Notes: generated by a model not told the origin, from the letters alone. A DNA stretch of 64,000 bases from Solimonas sp041659605 (GCA_041659605.1 JBAZXW010000001.1:124001-188000), one strand, 5' to 3'; counted from the first letter of the stretch, positions 36,196-44,841 are shown. Numbers and translations: made by a program.

Positions 36196-37437
36196 TCAGT
36201 CCAGCGCCTTGAACACCAGGCAGCCATTGGTTCCGCCGAAGCCGAAGGAGTTCGACATCACCGTCCGCACCGTGTGTTGCCGCGCCGTCTTGGGGACATA
36301 GTCGAGATCGCAACCCTTGCCCGGCGCGTCCAGATTGATGGTGGGCGGGATGACCTTGTCTTTGATCGCCATCACCGAGAAGATGGCTTCGACGCCCCCC
36401 GCAGCCCCCAGCAGGTGTCCGGTCACGGACTTCGTCGAGCTGACCGCGAGCCGCTTGGCGTGTTCGCCAAAAGCCGACTTGAGCGCATTGGTTTCCGCCA
36501 GGTCACCCGCCGGCGTCGACGTGCCATGCGCGTTGACATAGTCGACGTCGGACGGATTCAGCTGCGCATCGCCGAGCGCATTTTCCATGCATCGACGCGC
36601 GCCATCGCCGTCGTCGGGCGGCAGCGTCATGTGATAGGCGTCGCCGGACATCCCGAACCCGATCAGCTCGGCATAGATGCGGGCTCCGCGTCGCCGCGCA
36701 TGTTCGTACTCCTCGACCACCAGCACGCCGGCGCCATCGCCCAGCACGAAGCCATCGCGATCCTTGTCCCAGGGCCGGCTGGCCGCCTGCGGATCTTCGT
36801 TGCGCGTGGACAAGGCCCTGGCCTGCGCGAACCCTGCCATGCCGGCCGGCGTTGATGCACATTCGGCGCCGCCCACAATGAACACATCGGCGTCACCGGC
36901 CTGGATCAGCCGGGCCCCCAGACCAATGGCGTGCGTGGAGGTCGTGCATGCGGTCACCGCCGCGAGATTGGGGCCGCGGATCTGCAGCTCCATCGAGATA
37001 TGCCCGGCAATCATGTTTCCGATCGACGCCGGGATGAAGAACGGCGACACGCGTCGCGGCCCTCCGGATTGCAGCGACGTGCATTCCTCCTCGATCGTGC
37101 CGAGACCGCCGATGCCGGAGCCGACGCAGATGCCGATCCTGTCGCGATTCGAGTGGGTGATATCGAGACCCGAATCCCTGACCGCCTGCTTTGCGGCTCC
37201 GACACCATAGTGGATGAAGGGATCGGTCTTGCGGATTTCCTTTGGCCCAAGGTATTGCTCCGCCTGAAAGTCACTCACCAGGCCGGCAAAACGCGTGGAG
37301 TACGCCTGCGCATCGAACTTCTTGATGAAGCTCATGCTCGGGCGGCCGGCAACGACATTGGCCCACGCAGCTTCCACAGTGGATCCGACCGGAGAGACGA
37401 TGCCCAGGCCGGTCACGACAACACGACGACGATTCAT
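36196..37437 (-). CDS. fabF: 3-oxoacyl-[acyl-carrier-protein] synthase II (first copy)
   Basis: A 413-residue KAS II. The active-site Cys is in TACTTSTHAIG, and the two His residues are in VNAHGTSTPAGD and in the SVTGHLLGAAGGVEA region; the end NSFGFGGTNG is typical. It elongates acyl-ACP with malonyl-ACP. It is homologous along its whole length to the FabF at 49797-51038 but clearly diverged, so the two are not a recent duplication. It lies 59 bases after acpP in a compact operon with fabH and fabI. Confidence 0.93.
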   Translation of the reverse strand: MNRRRVVVTGLGIVSPVGSTVEAAWANVVAGRPSMSFIKKFDAQAYSTRFAGLVSDFQAEQYLGPKEIRKTDPFIHYGVGAAKQAVRDSGLDITHSNRDRIGICVGSGIGGLGTIEEECTSLQSGGPRRVSPFFIPASIGNMIAGHISMELQIRGPNLAAVTACTTSTHAIGLGARLIQAGDADVFIVGGAECASTPAGMAGFAQARALSTRNEDPQAASRPWDKDRDGFVLGDGAGVLVVEEYEHARRRGARIYAELIGFGMSGDAYHMTLPPDDGDGARRCMENALGDAQLNPSDVDYVNAHGTSTPAGDLAETNALKSAFGEHAKRLAVSSTKSVTGHLLGAAGGVEAIFSVMAIKDKVIPPTINLDAPGKGCDLDYVPKTARQHTVRTVMSNSFGFGGTNGCLVFKALD

Positions 37438-37496
37438 ACGGACTTCCGGTTTCGAGGCACGCGCTCAATGCACGATCCGCGTGCTTCCACTCGCAC

Positions 37497-37742
37497 TCAG
37501 GCCGTGCTGCCGACCTTGCCTTTCAGGTGCGCCATGACATCGCGGAACGTGAGGATCTTTTCGGCAACCTCGTCCGGAATGTCGATCTCGAATGCTTCTT
37601 CGAGGGCCATCACCAGTTCCACGGTATCCAGCGAATCGGCCCCGAGGTCTTCGACGAACTTGGCATCCTGCGTAATCGACTCGATGCTGATACTCAGGTG
37701 CTTGGCGATCAGTTCCTTTGCCTTTGTTTCCATCTCACTCAT
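37497..37742 (-). CDS. acpP: Acyl carrier protein (first copy)
   Basis: An 81-residue ACP with the phosphopantetheine-attachment Ser in GADSLDTVELVMALEEAF and the usual acidic helix-II surface. It carries acyl chains for the fatty-acid synthase. Two near starts exist; the ATG at 37742 is chosen because AGGAG lies six bases upstream. It differs at several positions from the ACP at 51082-51327 (for example AKHLSISIESITQDAKF), so the two may serve different synthases. It lies between fabH and fabF. Confidence 0.93.
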   Translation of the reverse strand: MSEMETKAKELIAKHLSISIESITQDAKFVEDLGADSLDTVELVMALEEAFEIDIPDEVAEKILTFRDVMAHLKGKVGSTA

Positions 37743-37787
37743 ATCCGACTCCTGTTTCAAAATGCCTGCGGCATGCAGGCCATCGCT

Positions 37788-38723
37788 TCAATTGATCCGT
37801 TCAAGCACGGTGGACGCCCAGGACAGGCCGACGCCAAAACCGGAGATCGCGACCTTGCGGTCATCCGGCCCCAGGTTGTCAGCAAGCACGATCGGAATCG
37901 ACGAGCTGACGGCGTTGCCGTAGTCCTGCGCGTGGAAATCCGCGCGCCCTACGGCATCCAGGCGTTGCGCAATGTTTTCCACAACCACGCGGCTACCCTG
38001 GTGCAACACGAATCGGTCGATCTCTGAGAGCGTGAGGCCATTGGCAGCCACCGCCCGTTTGAGACTCGTGGGTACCTGCTGAACCGAAAACGCCAGCACC
38101 GCGCGACCGTCCATGTGGAGTTTGCGCCGCTCGCCCGTGCCGGCGCCGGCGGTCAAGGCCTTCGCTTGCGCACCCTGGGTTCCAAAGTCGAATTTGCCGA
38201 TGTGCCATTGCGGCCGATCGCTGAGCAAGGTCACGGTGGCCGCGTCGCCGAACAACATCGCCGTTCGCTTGTCGGTCTCGTCGACGATCTTGGAGTACGG
38301 ATCGGACGTGAACAGCAGGCCGCATCGATAGCCATTGGCGTGCATGAAGCTCTGCGCGACCGACAGTCCGTATACATATCCCGAACAGCCCAGACCGAGG
38401 TCGAAGGCGGCGCAGGCATCCGGCAGGCCCAGCGCGCCATGAACGAGGGCGGCGGTGTGCGGCAACCCACCTCCGTCAGGATTTTGCGTCACGACGATCA
38501 CGCATTCGATCTGGGATCGCGTGGCCAGCCCGGCGGAAAACAGCTTGTGCGCCGCAGCCACACATAGGTGCGAGCTGTCCTGCTGCGGCGCCTTGCGGGC
38601 CATGCGGCGCACACCGATCCGGCGCTCAAGCGTTTCAGCTGCAACACCCAAAGCACTCGCCAAGTCGGCGGTTTCCACGCGCGCAGCAGGAATCTCGTGG
38701 CAGATCGCCGTGATTCCGATCAT
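37788..38723 (-). CDS. fabH: 3-oxoacyl-[acyl-carrier-protein] synthase III family protein
   Basis: A 311-residue KAS III-type thiolase-fold enzyme. The catalytic Cys113 is in DLGLGCSGYVYGL, His in FVLHQGSRVVVENI and Asn in YGNAVSSSIPIVL. The His motif reads HQGS rather than the HQAN of canonical FabH, which points to a divergent subgroup and possibly a different primer. It is the first gene of the second fab operon and divergent from a TetR regulator. The canonical cluster at 49-53 kb lacks fabH, so this enzyme could supply initiation there or serve a separate lipid. Confidence 0.87.
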   Translation of the reverse strand: MIGITAICHEIPAARVETADLASALGVAAETLERRIGVRRMARKAPQQDSSHLCVAAAHKLFSAGLATRSQIECVIVVTQNPDGGGLPHTAALVHGALGLPDACAAFDLGLGCSGYVYGLSVAQSFMHANGYRCGLLFTSDPYSKIVDETDKRTAMLFGDAATVTLLSDRPQWHIGKFDFGTQGAQAKALTAGAGTGERRKLHMDGRAVLAFSVQQVPTSLKRAVAANGLTLSEIDRFVLHQGSRVVVENIAQRLDAVGRADFHAQDYGNAVSSSIPIVLADNLGPDDRKVAISGFGVGLSWASTVLERIN

Positions 38724-38906
38724 CGGCGACTCGGCAGGGTCTGACGCGCGGCATCAGTTCGTGGCGACATGGGGCGCAAGCGGAAGGGGAGCAACAACAT
38801 TGTGCGCCGCACCATACCAATAGATGGACACCATGTCCAGTCACTCTGTCGTGGACATCGTGTCCGTGTAATTGCATCCTTCGATTCAGTTCCTTGCACA
38901 GTGGCC

Positions 38907-39530
38907 ATGTCCTCCATCACACGCCGGCGTCGATCAAAAGGACCCGAGACCCGCACCGCGGTCGAGGACGCCATCATTGGAGCGATGGGAAGGCTGTCGG
39001 CTGGAGGACATAGCTTCACGGCGGTCAGCGTCGAAGAGCTTGCGGCCGAAGCGGGCATCGCCCGTTCTACGTTCTATCTGCATTTCCACGACAAGTCGGA
39101 GCTCGTCCGCCGGCTCATGAAGCGCGTCACGCATGAGCTGCTGGATGCCACCAATGTCTGGTTTGAAAGCGAGCATCCGGAAAATCCGTCCCGCCTCGAG
39201 CAAAGCCTGCGCGGTATTGCGCACGTCTATCTGAAATACCAGGCGATCATGCAGGCTATTACCGAGACTGCCGCCTACGATGAAGACGTCGCGAGCATGT
39301 TCCGCGAGACAATGTCGAATCTGTCGACGAACACGCGCGCGGTCGTGAAGCGTGGGCAAAAGGAGGGCTGGGTCCGTCTCGACGTGACGCCGGAAGTGGC
39401 CGATGCGCTGACCTGGATGGTCGAACGCTGCTGCCTGCAATTACTGACGACCCAGAAGGCCACTCAACGCGAACGCATGATTGGCGCGTTGACGCACGTT
39501 GTTTCGCGATCCCTTTTCGCGGCCACATAA
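38907..39530 (+). CDS. TetR/AcrR-family transcriptional regulator
   Basis: A 207-residue repressor-type protein. The N-terminal HTH reads VSVEELAAEAGIARSTFYLHF with a following DKSELVRRLM, the classic TetR pattern (about residues 35-65). The C-terminal helical ligand domain contains WMVERCCLQLL. It is divergent from the fabH-acpP-fabF-fabI operon, with 183 bases between starts, and probably controls it in response to an acyl-CoA or lipid signal; that role is inferred. The ATG at 38907 is where the basic leader and HTH begin; a longer frame to 38769 has no family similarity. Confidence 0.87.
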   Translation: MSSITRRRRSKGPETRTAVEDAIIGAMGRLSAGGHSFTAVSVEELAAEAGIARSTFYLHFHDKSELVRRLMKRVTHELLDATNVWFESEHPENPSRLEQSLRGIAHVYLKYQAIMQAITETAAYDEDVASMFRETMSNLSTNTRAVVKRGQKEGWVRLDVTPEVADALTWMVERCCLQLLTTQKATQRERMIGALTHVVSRSLFAAT

Positions 39531-39591
39531 ATCCAATCTCCCAAATCCAATCCTCCGGGCGGACCCGCTCGTGGCGCACCAGAGGTTGGTC

Positions 39592-39643
39592 TTTGTAGAG
39601 TCCACCCGGAAGACCCCGTCTACAAAAACGCTGTTAGAAGCGT
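39592..39643. repeat. Two adjacent inverted repeats downstream of the TetR gene
   Basis: TTTGTAGA (39592-39599) is the exact reverse complement of TCTACAAA (39619-39626). Directly beside it ACGCT (39628-39632) pairs with AGCGT (39639-39643). A direct repeat AAATCCAATC also occurs at 39529-39538 and 39543-39552. There is no T-tract fitting a standard terminator. They may be an operator or the ends of a small decayed element. The rest of 39531-39827 shows no gene. Confidence 0.35.
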
Positions 39644-39827
39644 GGACGGCTCGAGAAGCGGCAGGAGAGCAGTCACCCCCTAACCGGCCGTCCGACGGGT
39701 AGACGACGGTGCCACGGTCGTGGCCCTGGGCGTGCGCGACTTCATGAACACTCTGGATCAGGCAGTTGCAACAACAATAGCGCGTGCTATTGCATACTGT
39801 TGTTCCACCCCTTCCATAAATCCCCCC

Positions 39828-40268
39828 ATGGCTGACATCGCCAGCTTGTTGAAGGCCGAAATCGTCCGACTGTCCAAGAAGACGGCCCGTCAATTAGTCG
39901 CGCCGTTGCAGCGTTCGACTGCGTCCCATCGACACGACATCGCCGCGCTGAAGAAGCAGATCGCCAGCCTCGAACGCGCAGTGGCCACCCTGCAACGCGC
40001 AAACACCAAGGAACGCAAAGTCATCGCTCAGGAGCCGCTTTCCACCAAGCATCGCTTCGTCGCGAAAGGGCTGCGTCCGCTTCGGTCCCGACTGGGATTG
40101 AGCCAGGAGGAATTCGGCACGCTCGTCGGAGTCAGCGCGCAGAGCGTTTACAACTGGGAGCATCAAACCGCAAAGCCGCGGCCGGCGCAGCTTGGCGCGA
40201 TTGCGACGGTCCGTTCGATGGGCAAGCGCGAAGCGCAGAAAAAACTTGAGGAGATGTCGGCCAGATAG
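39828..40268 (+). CDS. Coiled-coil protein with C-terminal Xre-type HTH
   Basis: A 146-residue protein. The first about 75 residues form a helical, probably coiled-coil region (HRHDIAALKKQIASLERAVA). The C-terminal part has an Xre/Cro-type HTH: GLSQEEFGTLVGVSAQSVYN followed by WEHQTAKPRPAQL. It is likely a DNA-binding protein; the combination is seen in small stand-alone regulators. The ATG at 39828 is used because the frame upstream has no similarity. It is convergent with the DUF1631 gene. Confidence 0.75.
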   Translation: MADIASLLKAEIVRLSKKTARQLVAPLQRSTASHRHDIAALKKQIASLERAVATLQRANTKERKVIAQEPLSTKHRFVAKGLRPLRSRLGLSQEEFGTLVGVSAQSVYNWEHQTAKPRPAQLGAIATVRSMGKREAQKKLEEMSAR

Positions 40269-40305
40269 TGGTCGGGGCGACCTGCGTATCGAGAAGCGCG
40301 CAGCA

Positions 40306-42498
40306 CTACCGCCCGATCTCGACATGCCTGCCGGCCTCGCTGGTCCATTCCAGCGGATCGTGCGTATGCGCAAACGGGATCTGTTTGAGGCGTGCCAGCG
40401 CGGAATGCAGTTCCGGCGACGGGTCGATCAGCGACGCCCTGCCGTCGATCAGCCCGGCCGCGAGGCTGGTGGTGCGCCAGCGCACGAATCGCGGCTCCAT
40501 GTAATGCGAAAACAGCACAACATGCTGCGCCGGATAGTGGGTCTTCACGCGCACCCAGTGCTTGGTGGCGGTGTCGCCGTCAACCAAGGTGTACCAGGTG
40601 TTCGGCACCAGCAGGATGGACAGCAGGCCCTGCAGTTCCTTTTCCGGTGATAGCTGCGCCACTGCCGCCATCGGCTGTTCTTCGCCGCGGTCGTCCTCGC
40701 TGACGTCGCCGCCGCCAGCCGCCGGCTCTTCGGATCTGCGCTCCTCGTTTGCGAGGTAGACCTCCAGGAGCCCGGCGATCACCTCGGACAAGCGGCTGTC
40801 GGAGAACCCGACCCGGGCGAGACGGTTGGAAACGGTGGCGACGATTCCAGCCTCCTCGACGCGGCGCTGTTGGGCATCGCCATGGGTGCTCTGCAAGCTG
40901 TTGATCACGCGGTCGACGAGCTGTATGGACTCGCGCCATGAAGCGCCGCCGGGCCCGCCGCGGATGTAGTCGGCGCTGAGCATCGGCCCGAATCCGGACA
41001 GCAGCAGGCGCATCACGCCGGGCGCCAGCGCCCGCTCGCCGACATGGCGTCGCAGCTCATGAGCGACGATCCGGCGGACGCGCTCGATCTGTGCATCGCT
41101 CTTCTTGTGCTGCAGCTCTTCCTGTTCGCGGATGAAAGTTTCGGCCGCCTGCTCGTCAACCGGCGCGATCCGCGTTTTCTGCAGCTGCTGCGGATCGAGG
41201 CGGACGGACGCCGCGAATGTATCGATCAGCGAGTGCAGCTCGGACTGCGCGGCATGCTTGTCGCCGTTCTCGACAGTCCCGAAGCGCAGCATCAGGTCGA
41301 ACACGTCGTTGATCGCCCGCCGGGCGGGATGCTGGACGTTTGCAAAGAAGCTCGGGTCGCTCAGAGCGGTCTTCATGATCGGCAGTTGCAGTCGGCCGAG
41401 CATGGGCTTGAGCGTGTCGGTCATGCGCGAGTCGCGGTAATACCGATCGAACATGGTTGCGATCAGGGCCACTGATTCGGGCGGCAACCACGCCGGTGTA
41501 TCGGGGCGGCGCCCTTCACGGTATCCGTGCAGGATATGGCCGATCTCATGCGTCAGTGCGGCGTCGAAGGACTCATTGGGCAGCAGTGGCGGGCCGCCGC
41601 CCCAACCCGCCGGCGCAACGGACGGAGCCGCACCTCCGAGTGTCTCGGGTGCGTCGTACCCGTCGCCGGCCTGCGGGACGCCGAAGCCCCCCATCGTCGC
41701 CGTGTCCAGCTGCGAGGCCCACGCCGGAGCCGCGGCGAGATGGCGATTCGGCGCTCGCGCCCGGTTCGCGCCAGTGGCGGGCCGTGGCGAGTTGCCAGCG
41801 ACGGGCTCCACGCCGTTAAGTGCCAACAGCTGGTTGGCACCGGTGAACAGTTCCGAAAGCCGGCTCAACACCACGCGATCGAACAGCTTGTAGATCACCA
41901 GCTTGCTCGGGAAGTCGACGGCCAGGTTCTTCATCGAATCCCGGAACGCACGGATGATGCGACCCGGCGACATGGCCTCGTCGCTGAGCGATCCGCCGAC
42001 CAGCATCGACAAGCTTGCGAGGCGTCGCTTGAGTTCGCCGAGCTCGTGCGCGTGCATCGCCACAGCCTTGCCTTCCATGCTGCTGACCGCCAGCCGTTCT
42101 TCCAGGGCGTCGCCATCCTGCAGCGACCATTGGCTGATGTCGCCGATATCCGCGTGGCCGTCCTCGCCGATGTTCTCGATACGGCTCAACGCGTCCTCGA
42201 GGGAGTGGCTGAAATGCTCGATGATCCGCGCGCGCTGCAGCCGCAGCGTGCGCATGGTGTCCATGAACAGCCGCTGCTCTTCGGCGGCCTGTGCCTTCTC
42301 CGCGGAGTCGAACAAAACGTCGTCGGCACGATCGAACATTTCGCGCACCTGCTCACCGAGCACGCTGACCATCATCTGGTTGAGTGCGACGACTATCGGG
42401 TTCTGCGACGCGTGGCGCGCGCCGTCCTGCACGCCGGGCAGCGGAGCCTGGGCTCTGTCGAAACGGACGGATGCGATCACCGGGGGGACTCCGAACAT
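40306..42498 (-). CDS. DUF1631-family protein
   Basis: A 730-residue protein matching DUF1631. The N-terminal part has DDVLFDSAEKAQ and MRTLRLQRARIIEHF, the middle a Pro/Gly-rich linker (about 235-310), and then the conserved LPIMKTALSDPSFFANVQHP with ARRAINDVFDLM. The C-terminal WYTLVDGDTATKHWVRVKT resembles a PilZ-like beta domain. DUF1631 proteins are thought to relate to cyclic-di-GMP signalling, but the function is not established. The first codons are uncertain because no ribosome binding site is seen before 42498. Confidence 0.83.
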   Translation of the reverse strand: MFGVPPVIASVRFDRAQAPLPGVQDGARHASQNPIVVALNQMMVSVLGEQVREMFDRADDVLFDSAEKAQAAEEQRLFMDTMRTLRLQRARIIEHFSHSLEDALSRIENIGEDGHADIGDISQWSLQDGDALEERLAVSSMEGKAVAMHAHELGELKRRLASLSMLVGGSLSDEAMSPGRIIRAFRDSMKNLAVDFPSKLVIYKLFDRVVLSRLSELFTGANQLLALNGVEPVAGNSPRPATGANRARAPNRHLAAAPAWASQLDTATMGGFGVPQAGDGYDAPETLGGAAPSVAPAGWGGGPPLLPNESFDAALTHEIGHILHGYREGRRPDTPAWLPPESVALIATMFDRYYRDSRMTDTLKPMLGRLQLPIMKTALSDPSFFANVQHPARRAINDVFDLMLRFGTVENGDKHAAQSELHSLIDTFAASVRLDPQQLQKTRIAPVDEQAAETFIREQEELQHKKSDAQIERVRRIVAHELRRHVGERALAPGVMRLLLSGFGPMLSADYIRGGPGGASWRESIQLVDRVINSLQSTHGDAQQRRVEEAGIVATVSNRLARVGFSDSRLSEVIAGLLEVYLANEERRSEEPAAGGGDVSEDDRGEEQPMAAVAQLSPEKELQGLLSILLVPNTWYTLVDGDTATKHWVRVKTHYPAQHVVLFSHYMEPRFVRWRTTSLAAGLIDGRASLIDPSPELHSALARLKQIPFAHTHDPLEWTSEAGRHVEIGR

Positions 42499-42803
42499 TC
42501 GGCGGCACCGGATGCCGCAGGACCGCAGCGGACCACCCGTACCGCGAACGATCTTCGGCGCCGGGCGCGAACTTGTACACCACCCATTTGGAGGGTGGCT
42601 CCCGGCTTGCGGGCGGCATTGCCGGTGCCGACGGGAGCGTGCGATCGCGGTCGTAATCCACGCGCCAAGCCGATCCTTCGGGCAGTCGGCGGCACGCCGA
42701 AGTGCGGGCGCCGGCGTCGCTCTGTAACGCGCTTGCTGTCACAGCGTGTTTTTCGAGCTAGGATACGGTGCCCGTATTGGGTGCACTCTCTGGGAGACGG
42801 TAC
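42499..42803. other. 305-bp intergenic region with possible small minus-strand frame
   Basis: The region must hold the promoters of the divergent DUF1631 and SWIB genes, but no clear sigma-70 pair could be chosen. A minus-strand frame from a GTG at 42742 continues to 42353, overlapping the start of the DUF1631 gene in another frame. Its peptide (for example PPSKWVVYKFAPGAEDRSRY) has no recognised family. It could be a small gene or part of a misplaced start and is not called. Confidence 0.3.
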
Positions 42804-43229
42804 ATGGCTAAGGCCAAGAAAAAGCCCGCGGCGAAGAAAGCCGCGGCCAAGAAGCCGGCGGCTAAGAAGGCCGCCGCGAAGAAGGTCGTCAAGAAGGCTG
42901 CGGCGAAAAAGCCGGCAGCCAAGAAGGCGGCTCCGAAGAAGGTCGCCGCGAAGAAGCCTGCGGTGAAGAAGGCCAAGCGCAAGCCGAACGCTGCGCTGAT
43001 GAAGCCGATGACGCCGAGCCCGACGCTGGCGGAAGTGGTCGGCAACAAGCCCATGCCGCGCGGACAGATCACCAAGAATCTGTGGGCCTACATCAAGAAG
43101 AACGGCTTGCAGGACAAGGTGAACAGGCGCCAGATCAACGCGGACGACAAGCTGCAGAAAATCTTCGGCGGCAAGACTTCGGTCAGCATGTTCGAGATGA
43201 CCAAGCTGGTCAGCCGCCACATCAGCTGA
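42804..43229 (+). CDS. Histone H1-like Lys/Ala-rich tail fused to a SWIB/MDM2 domain
   Basis: A 141-residue basic protein. Residues 1-65 are imperfect repeats of KKPAAKKAA/KKVAAKK type, like histone H1 C-terminal tails and bacterial HctB/AlgP-like proteins. Residues about 68-141 form a SWIB domain (PRGQITKNLWAYIKKNGLQD, then INADDKLQKIFGGKTSVSMF). Such proteins probably bind and compact DNA; bacterial SWIB proteins have been linked to chromatin or topoisomerase roles, mainly in chlamydiae. A strong terminator follows the stop. The gene stands alone. Confidence 0.88.
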   Translation: MAKAKKKPAAKKAAAKKPAAKKAAAKKVVKKAAAKKPAAKKAAPKKVAAKKPAVKKAKRKPNAALMKPMTPSPTLAEVVGNKPMPRGQITKNLWAYIKKNGLQDKVNRRQINADDKLQKIFGGKTSVSMFEMTKLVSRHIS

Positions 43230-43240
43230 GTTCGTCAATG

Positions 43241-43279
43241 AACGGCGGCGCGGGGGACGTACCCGTGCCGCCGTTTTTT
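43241..43279 (+). terminator. Rho-independent terminator after the SWIB gene
   Basis: AACGGCGGC (43241-43249) pairs with GCCGCCGTT (43267-43275), and the stem runs directly into a T-tract. It starts 11 bases after the SWIB stop codon, as expected for a plus-strand intrinsic terminator. Confidence 0.85.
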
Positions 43280-43416
43280 ATTGAGCCGGGCCCTGCCCTG
43301 CTCCGTGGCAGCGGCAGGTGTTAGGATTTGACGCTCCTACGCCCTCCTACGAGACTTTCGACTCGATCGATCCGCGCCTTCGGGACTCTCTCGACCACGC
43401 CGCGAACGCTACTGCC

Positions 43417-44460
43417 ATGACCGAAACGACGATCGAAACCGGCCTGTTCGCCAAGCTGATTCCGCTGAACGCGCTGCGCCCGGAGAGCCAGCGGGATCTG
43501 GCCCGCAAGTGCAGGGTCGGCACCGCACGCAAGGGCGAAACGCTGTTCAAGATCGGCGACACGGCAACACAGGCGCTCTATCTGCTGTCGGGGGACATCG
43601 ACCTGTCCGATGCGCAGGGCAAGATCGTTTCGGGCATCCATGCCGGCGAGCCCGCTTCCTTCCACAGGATCGCCCATCAGTCGCCGCGCAAGGTCCAGGC
43701 GACCTGCGCCAGCGAGGTGAAGTATCTCGCGGTCGACGCCGGCCTGCTGGACGTGATGCTCACCTGGGACCAGACCGGATCGTTCGAGGTCGGCGAGGTC
43801 AACGAGAGCGACGAGGCCAGCGACGACTGGATGACCAAGCTGCTGCAGATGCGTACGTTCCAGCTGGTGCCGCCGTCGAATCTGCAGGCGATGTTCATGC
43901 GCATGCAGGAGATCACCGTCGAGCCCGGCAAGGTGATCGTCAAGCAGGGCGAAGACGGCGACTATTTCTACGTCATCATGTCCGGCCGCTGCATCGTCAC
44001 CCGGGAGCAGCCGAATCAAAAGGCCGTGCGCCTGGCCGAGCTGGACGTGGGCGCCTGTTTCGGCGAAGAGGCGCTGATCTCCGATTCCAAGCGCAATGCG
44101 ACGGTGACGCCCCTCACCCGCTGCAAGCTGATGCGCCTGAGCAAGAATGATTTCCAGAAGCTCCTGCACGATCCGCTGTCACGCCGCATCGATTACGCGG
44201 AAGCCAAGAAAATGGTCGATGCCAAGAAAGCGCGCTGGCTCGACGTGCGTCTGCCGAGCGAATTCCAGAACGGCGCGCTGCCGGGCGCGGTCAATCTGCC
44301 GCTGTACATGATTCGGATGAAGCTGGCGCAGCTGGATCAGGGCATCACCTGGATCGCCTGCTGCGACACCGGACGGCGCAGTTCCGTCGCGGTGTTCGTA
44401 CTCACCCAGAAAGGCTACGACGCCTACGTTCTCGAGCGGGGCATTCCGGTCGCGAGCTGA
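43417..44460 (+). CDS. Double cyclic-nucleotide-binding domain protein with C-terminal rhodanese domain
   Basis: A 347-residue protein. Two cNMP-binding-type domains lie at about residues 20-125 (KGETLFKIGDTATQALYLLS) and 150-265 (VIVKQGEDGDYFYVIMSGRC, then GACFGEEALISDSKRNATV). A rhodanese domain follows at about 270-347, with LDVRLPSEFQNGALPGAVNL and the active-site Cys in ACCDTGRRSS. The second cNMP domain keeps a GEEAL phosphate-cassette-like motif; the first looks degenerate. This suggests a nucleotide-controlled sulfurtransferase or sensor. The ATG at 43417 is where the first domain begins. It is convergent with pilZ. Confidence 0.85.
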   Translation: MTETTIETGLFAKLIPLNALRPESQRDLARKCRVGTARKGETLFKIGDTATQALYLLSGDIDLSDAQGKIVSGIHAGEPASFHRIAHQSPRKVQATCASEVKYLAVDAGLLDVMLTWDQTGSFEVGEVNESDEASDDWMTKLLQMRTFQLVPPSNLQAMFMRMQEITVEPGKVIVKQGEDGDYFYVIMSGRCIVTREQPNQKAVRLAELDVGACFGEEALISDSKRNATVTPLTRCKLMRLSKNDFQKLLHDPLSRRIDYAEAKKMVDAKKARWLDVRLPSEFQNGALPGAVNLPLYMIRMKLAQLDQGITWIACCDTGRRSSVAVFVLTQKGYDAYVLERGIPVAS

Positions 44461-44475
44461 GTCCGAAGACGTACG

Positions 44476-44494
44476 GACTCACATCGTGTGAGTC
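44476..44494. terminator. Perfect hairpin between convergent genes
   Basis: GACTCACA pairs exactly with TGTGAGTC across a TCG loop. A smaller GTCCG/CGGAC pair begins at 44461. It lies between the cNMP/rhodanese stop and the end of pilZ, covering the pilZ stop codon. There is no T-tract, so it may act as a weak or bidirectional 3' structure. Confidence 0.35.
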
Positions 44495-44841
44495 GGCCGC
44501 TCTGCACCGACCGCGCCGGCCAGCAGCGCTTCGATCTTCTTCTGCGTCGCACCGGCGTCCTGCACGCTGAACTGCACGCCGATCCCCTGCAGACGCTTGT
44601 TCTGCGCCCCTTTGGGTGTGAGCCAGACGACCTTGCCGGCCACCGGAATTCTCTCCGGGTTCTCCATCAGCGTCAGCAGGATGAACACCTCGTCGCCGAG
44701 CTTGTAATCCTTGCTGGTCGGAATGAACAGGCCGCCGTTCTTGATGAACGGCATGTAGGCGACGTAGAGCGCCGCCTTGTCCTTGATGTTGAGCGTCAGG
44801 ATGCCCGGCTGGGCGCCGCCGGCGCGCGGTGGGGTGCTCAT
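44479..44841 (-). CDS. pilZ: Type IV pilus assembly protein PilZ
   Basis: A 120-residue stand-alone PilZ-domain protein. The sequence GILTLNIKDKAALYVAYMPF and FIKNGGLFIPTSKDYKLGDE match the original PilZ of type IV pilus assembly, which binds PilB and FimX but lacks the RxxxR c-di-GMP motif; no such motif is seen here. It is the last gene of the fab-pab-mltG-tmk-holB series, as in many gammaproteobacteria. Confidence 0.92.
   Translation of the reverse strand: MSTPPRAGGAQPGILTLNIKDKAALYVAYMPFIKNGGLFIPTSKDYKLGDEVFILLTLMENPERIPVAGKVVWLTPKGAQNKRLQGIGVQFSVQDAGATQKKIEALLAGAVGAERPTHTM

Noticed and set aside
42353..42742. A small GTG-started minus-strand gene upstream of DUF1631
   Set aside because: It overlaps the DUF1631 start in another frame and has no recognised family or ribosome binding site; kept only as a remark.
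42820..42985. Repetitive DNA possibly resembling a CRISPR or satellite array
   Set aside because: The repeats are codon-level Lys/Ala-rich coding repeats with no constant repeat-spacer length.
42477..43238. Minus-strand frame rich in Leu/Arg/Gly opposite the SWIB gene
   Set aside because: The repeats come from reading the Lys/Ala tract backwards; the plus-strand gene has a domain, a start site and a terminator.
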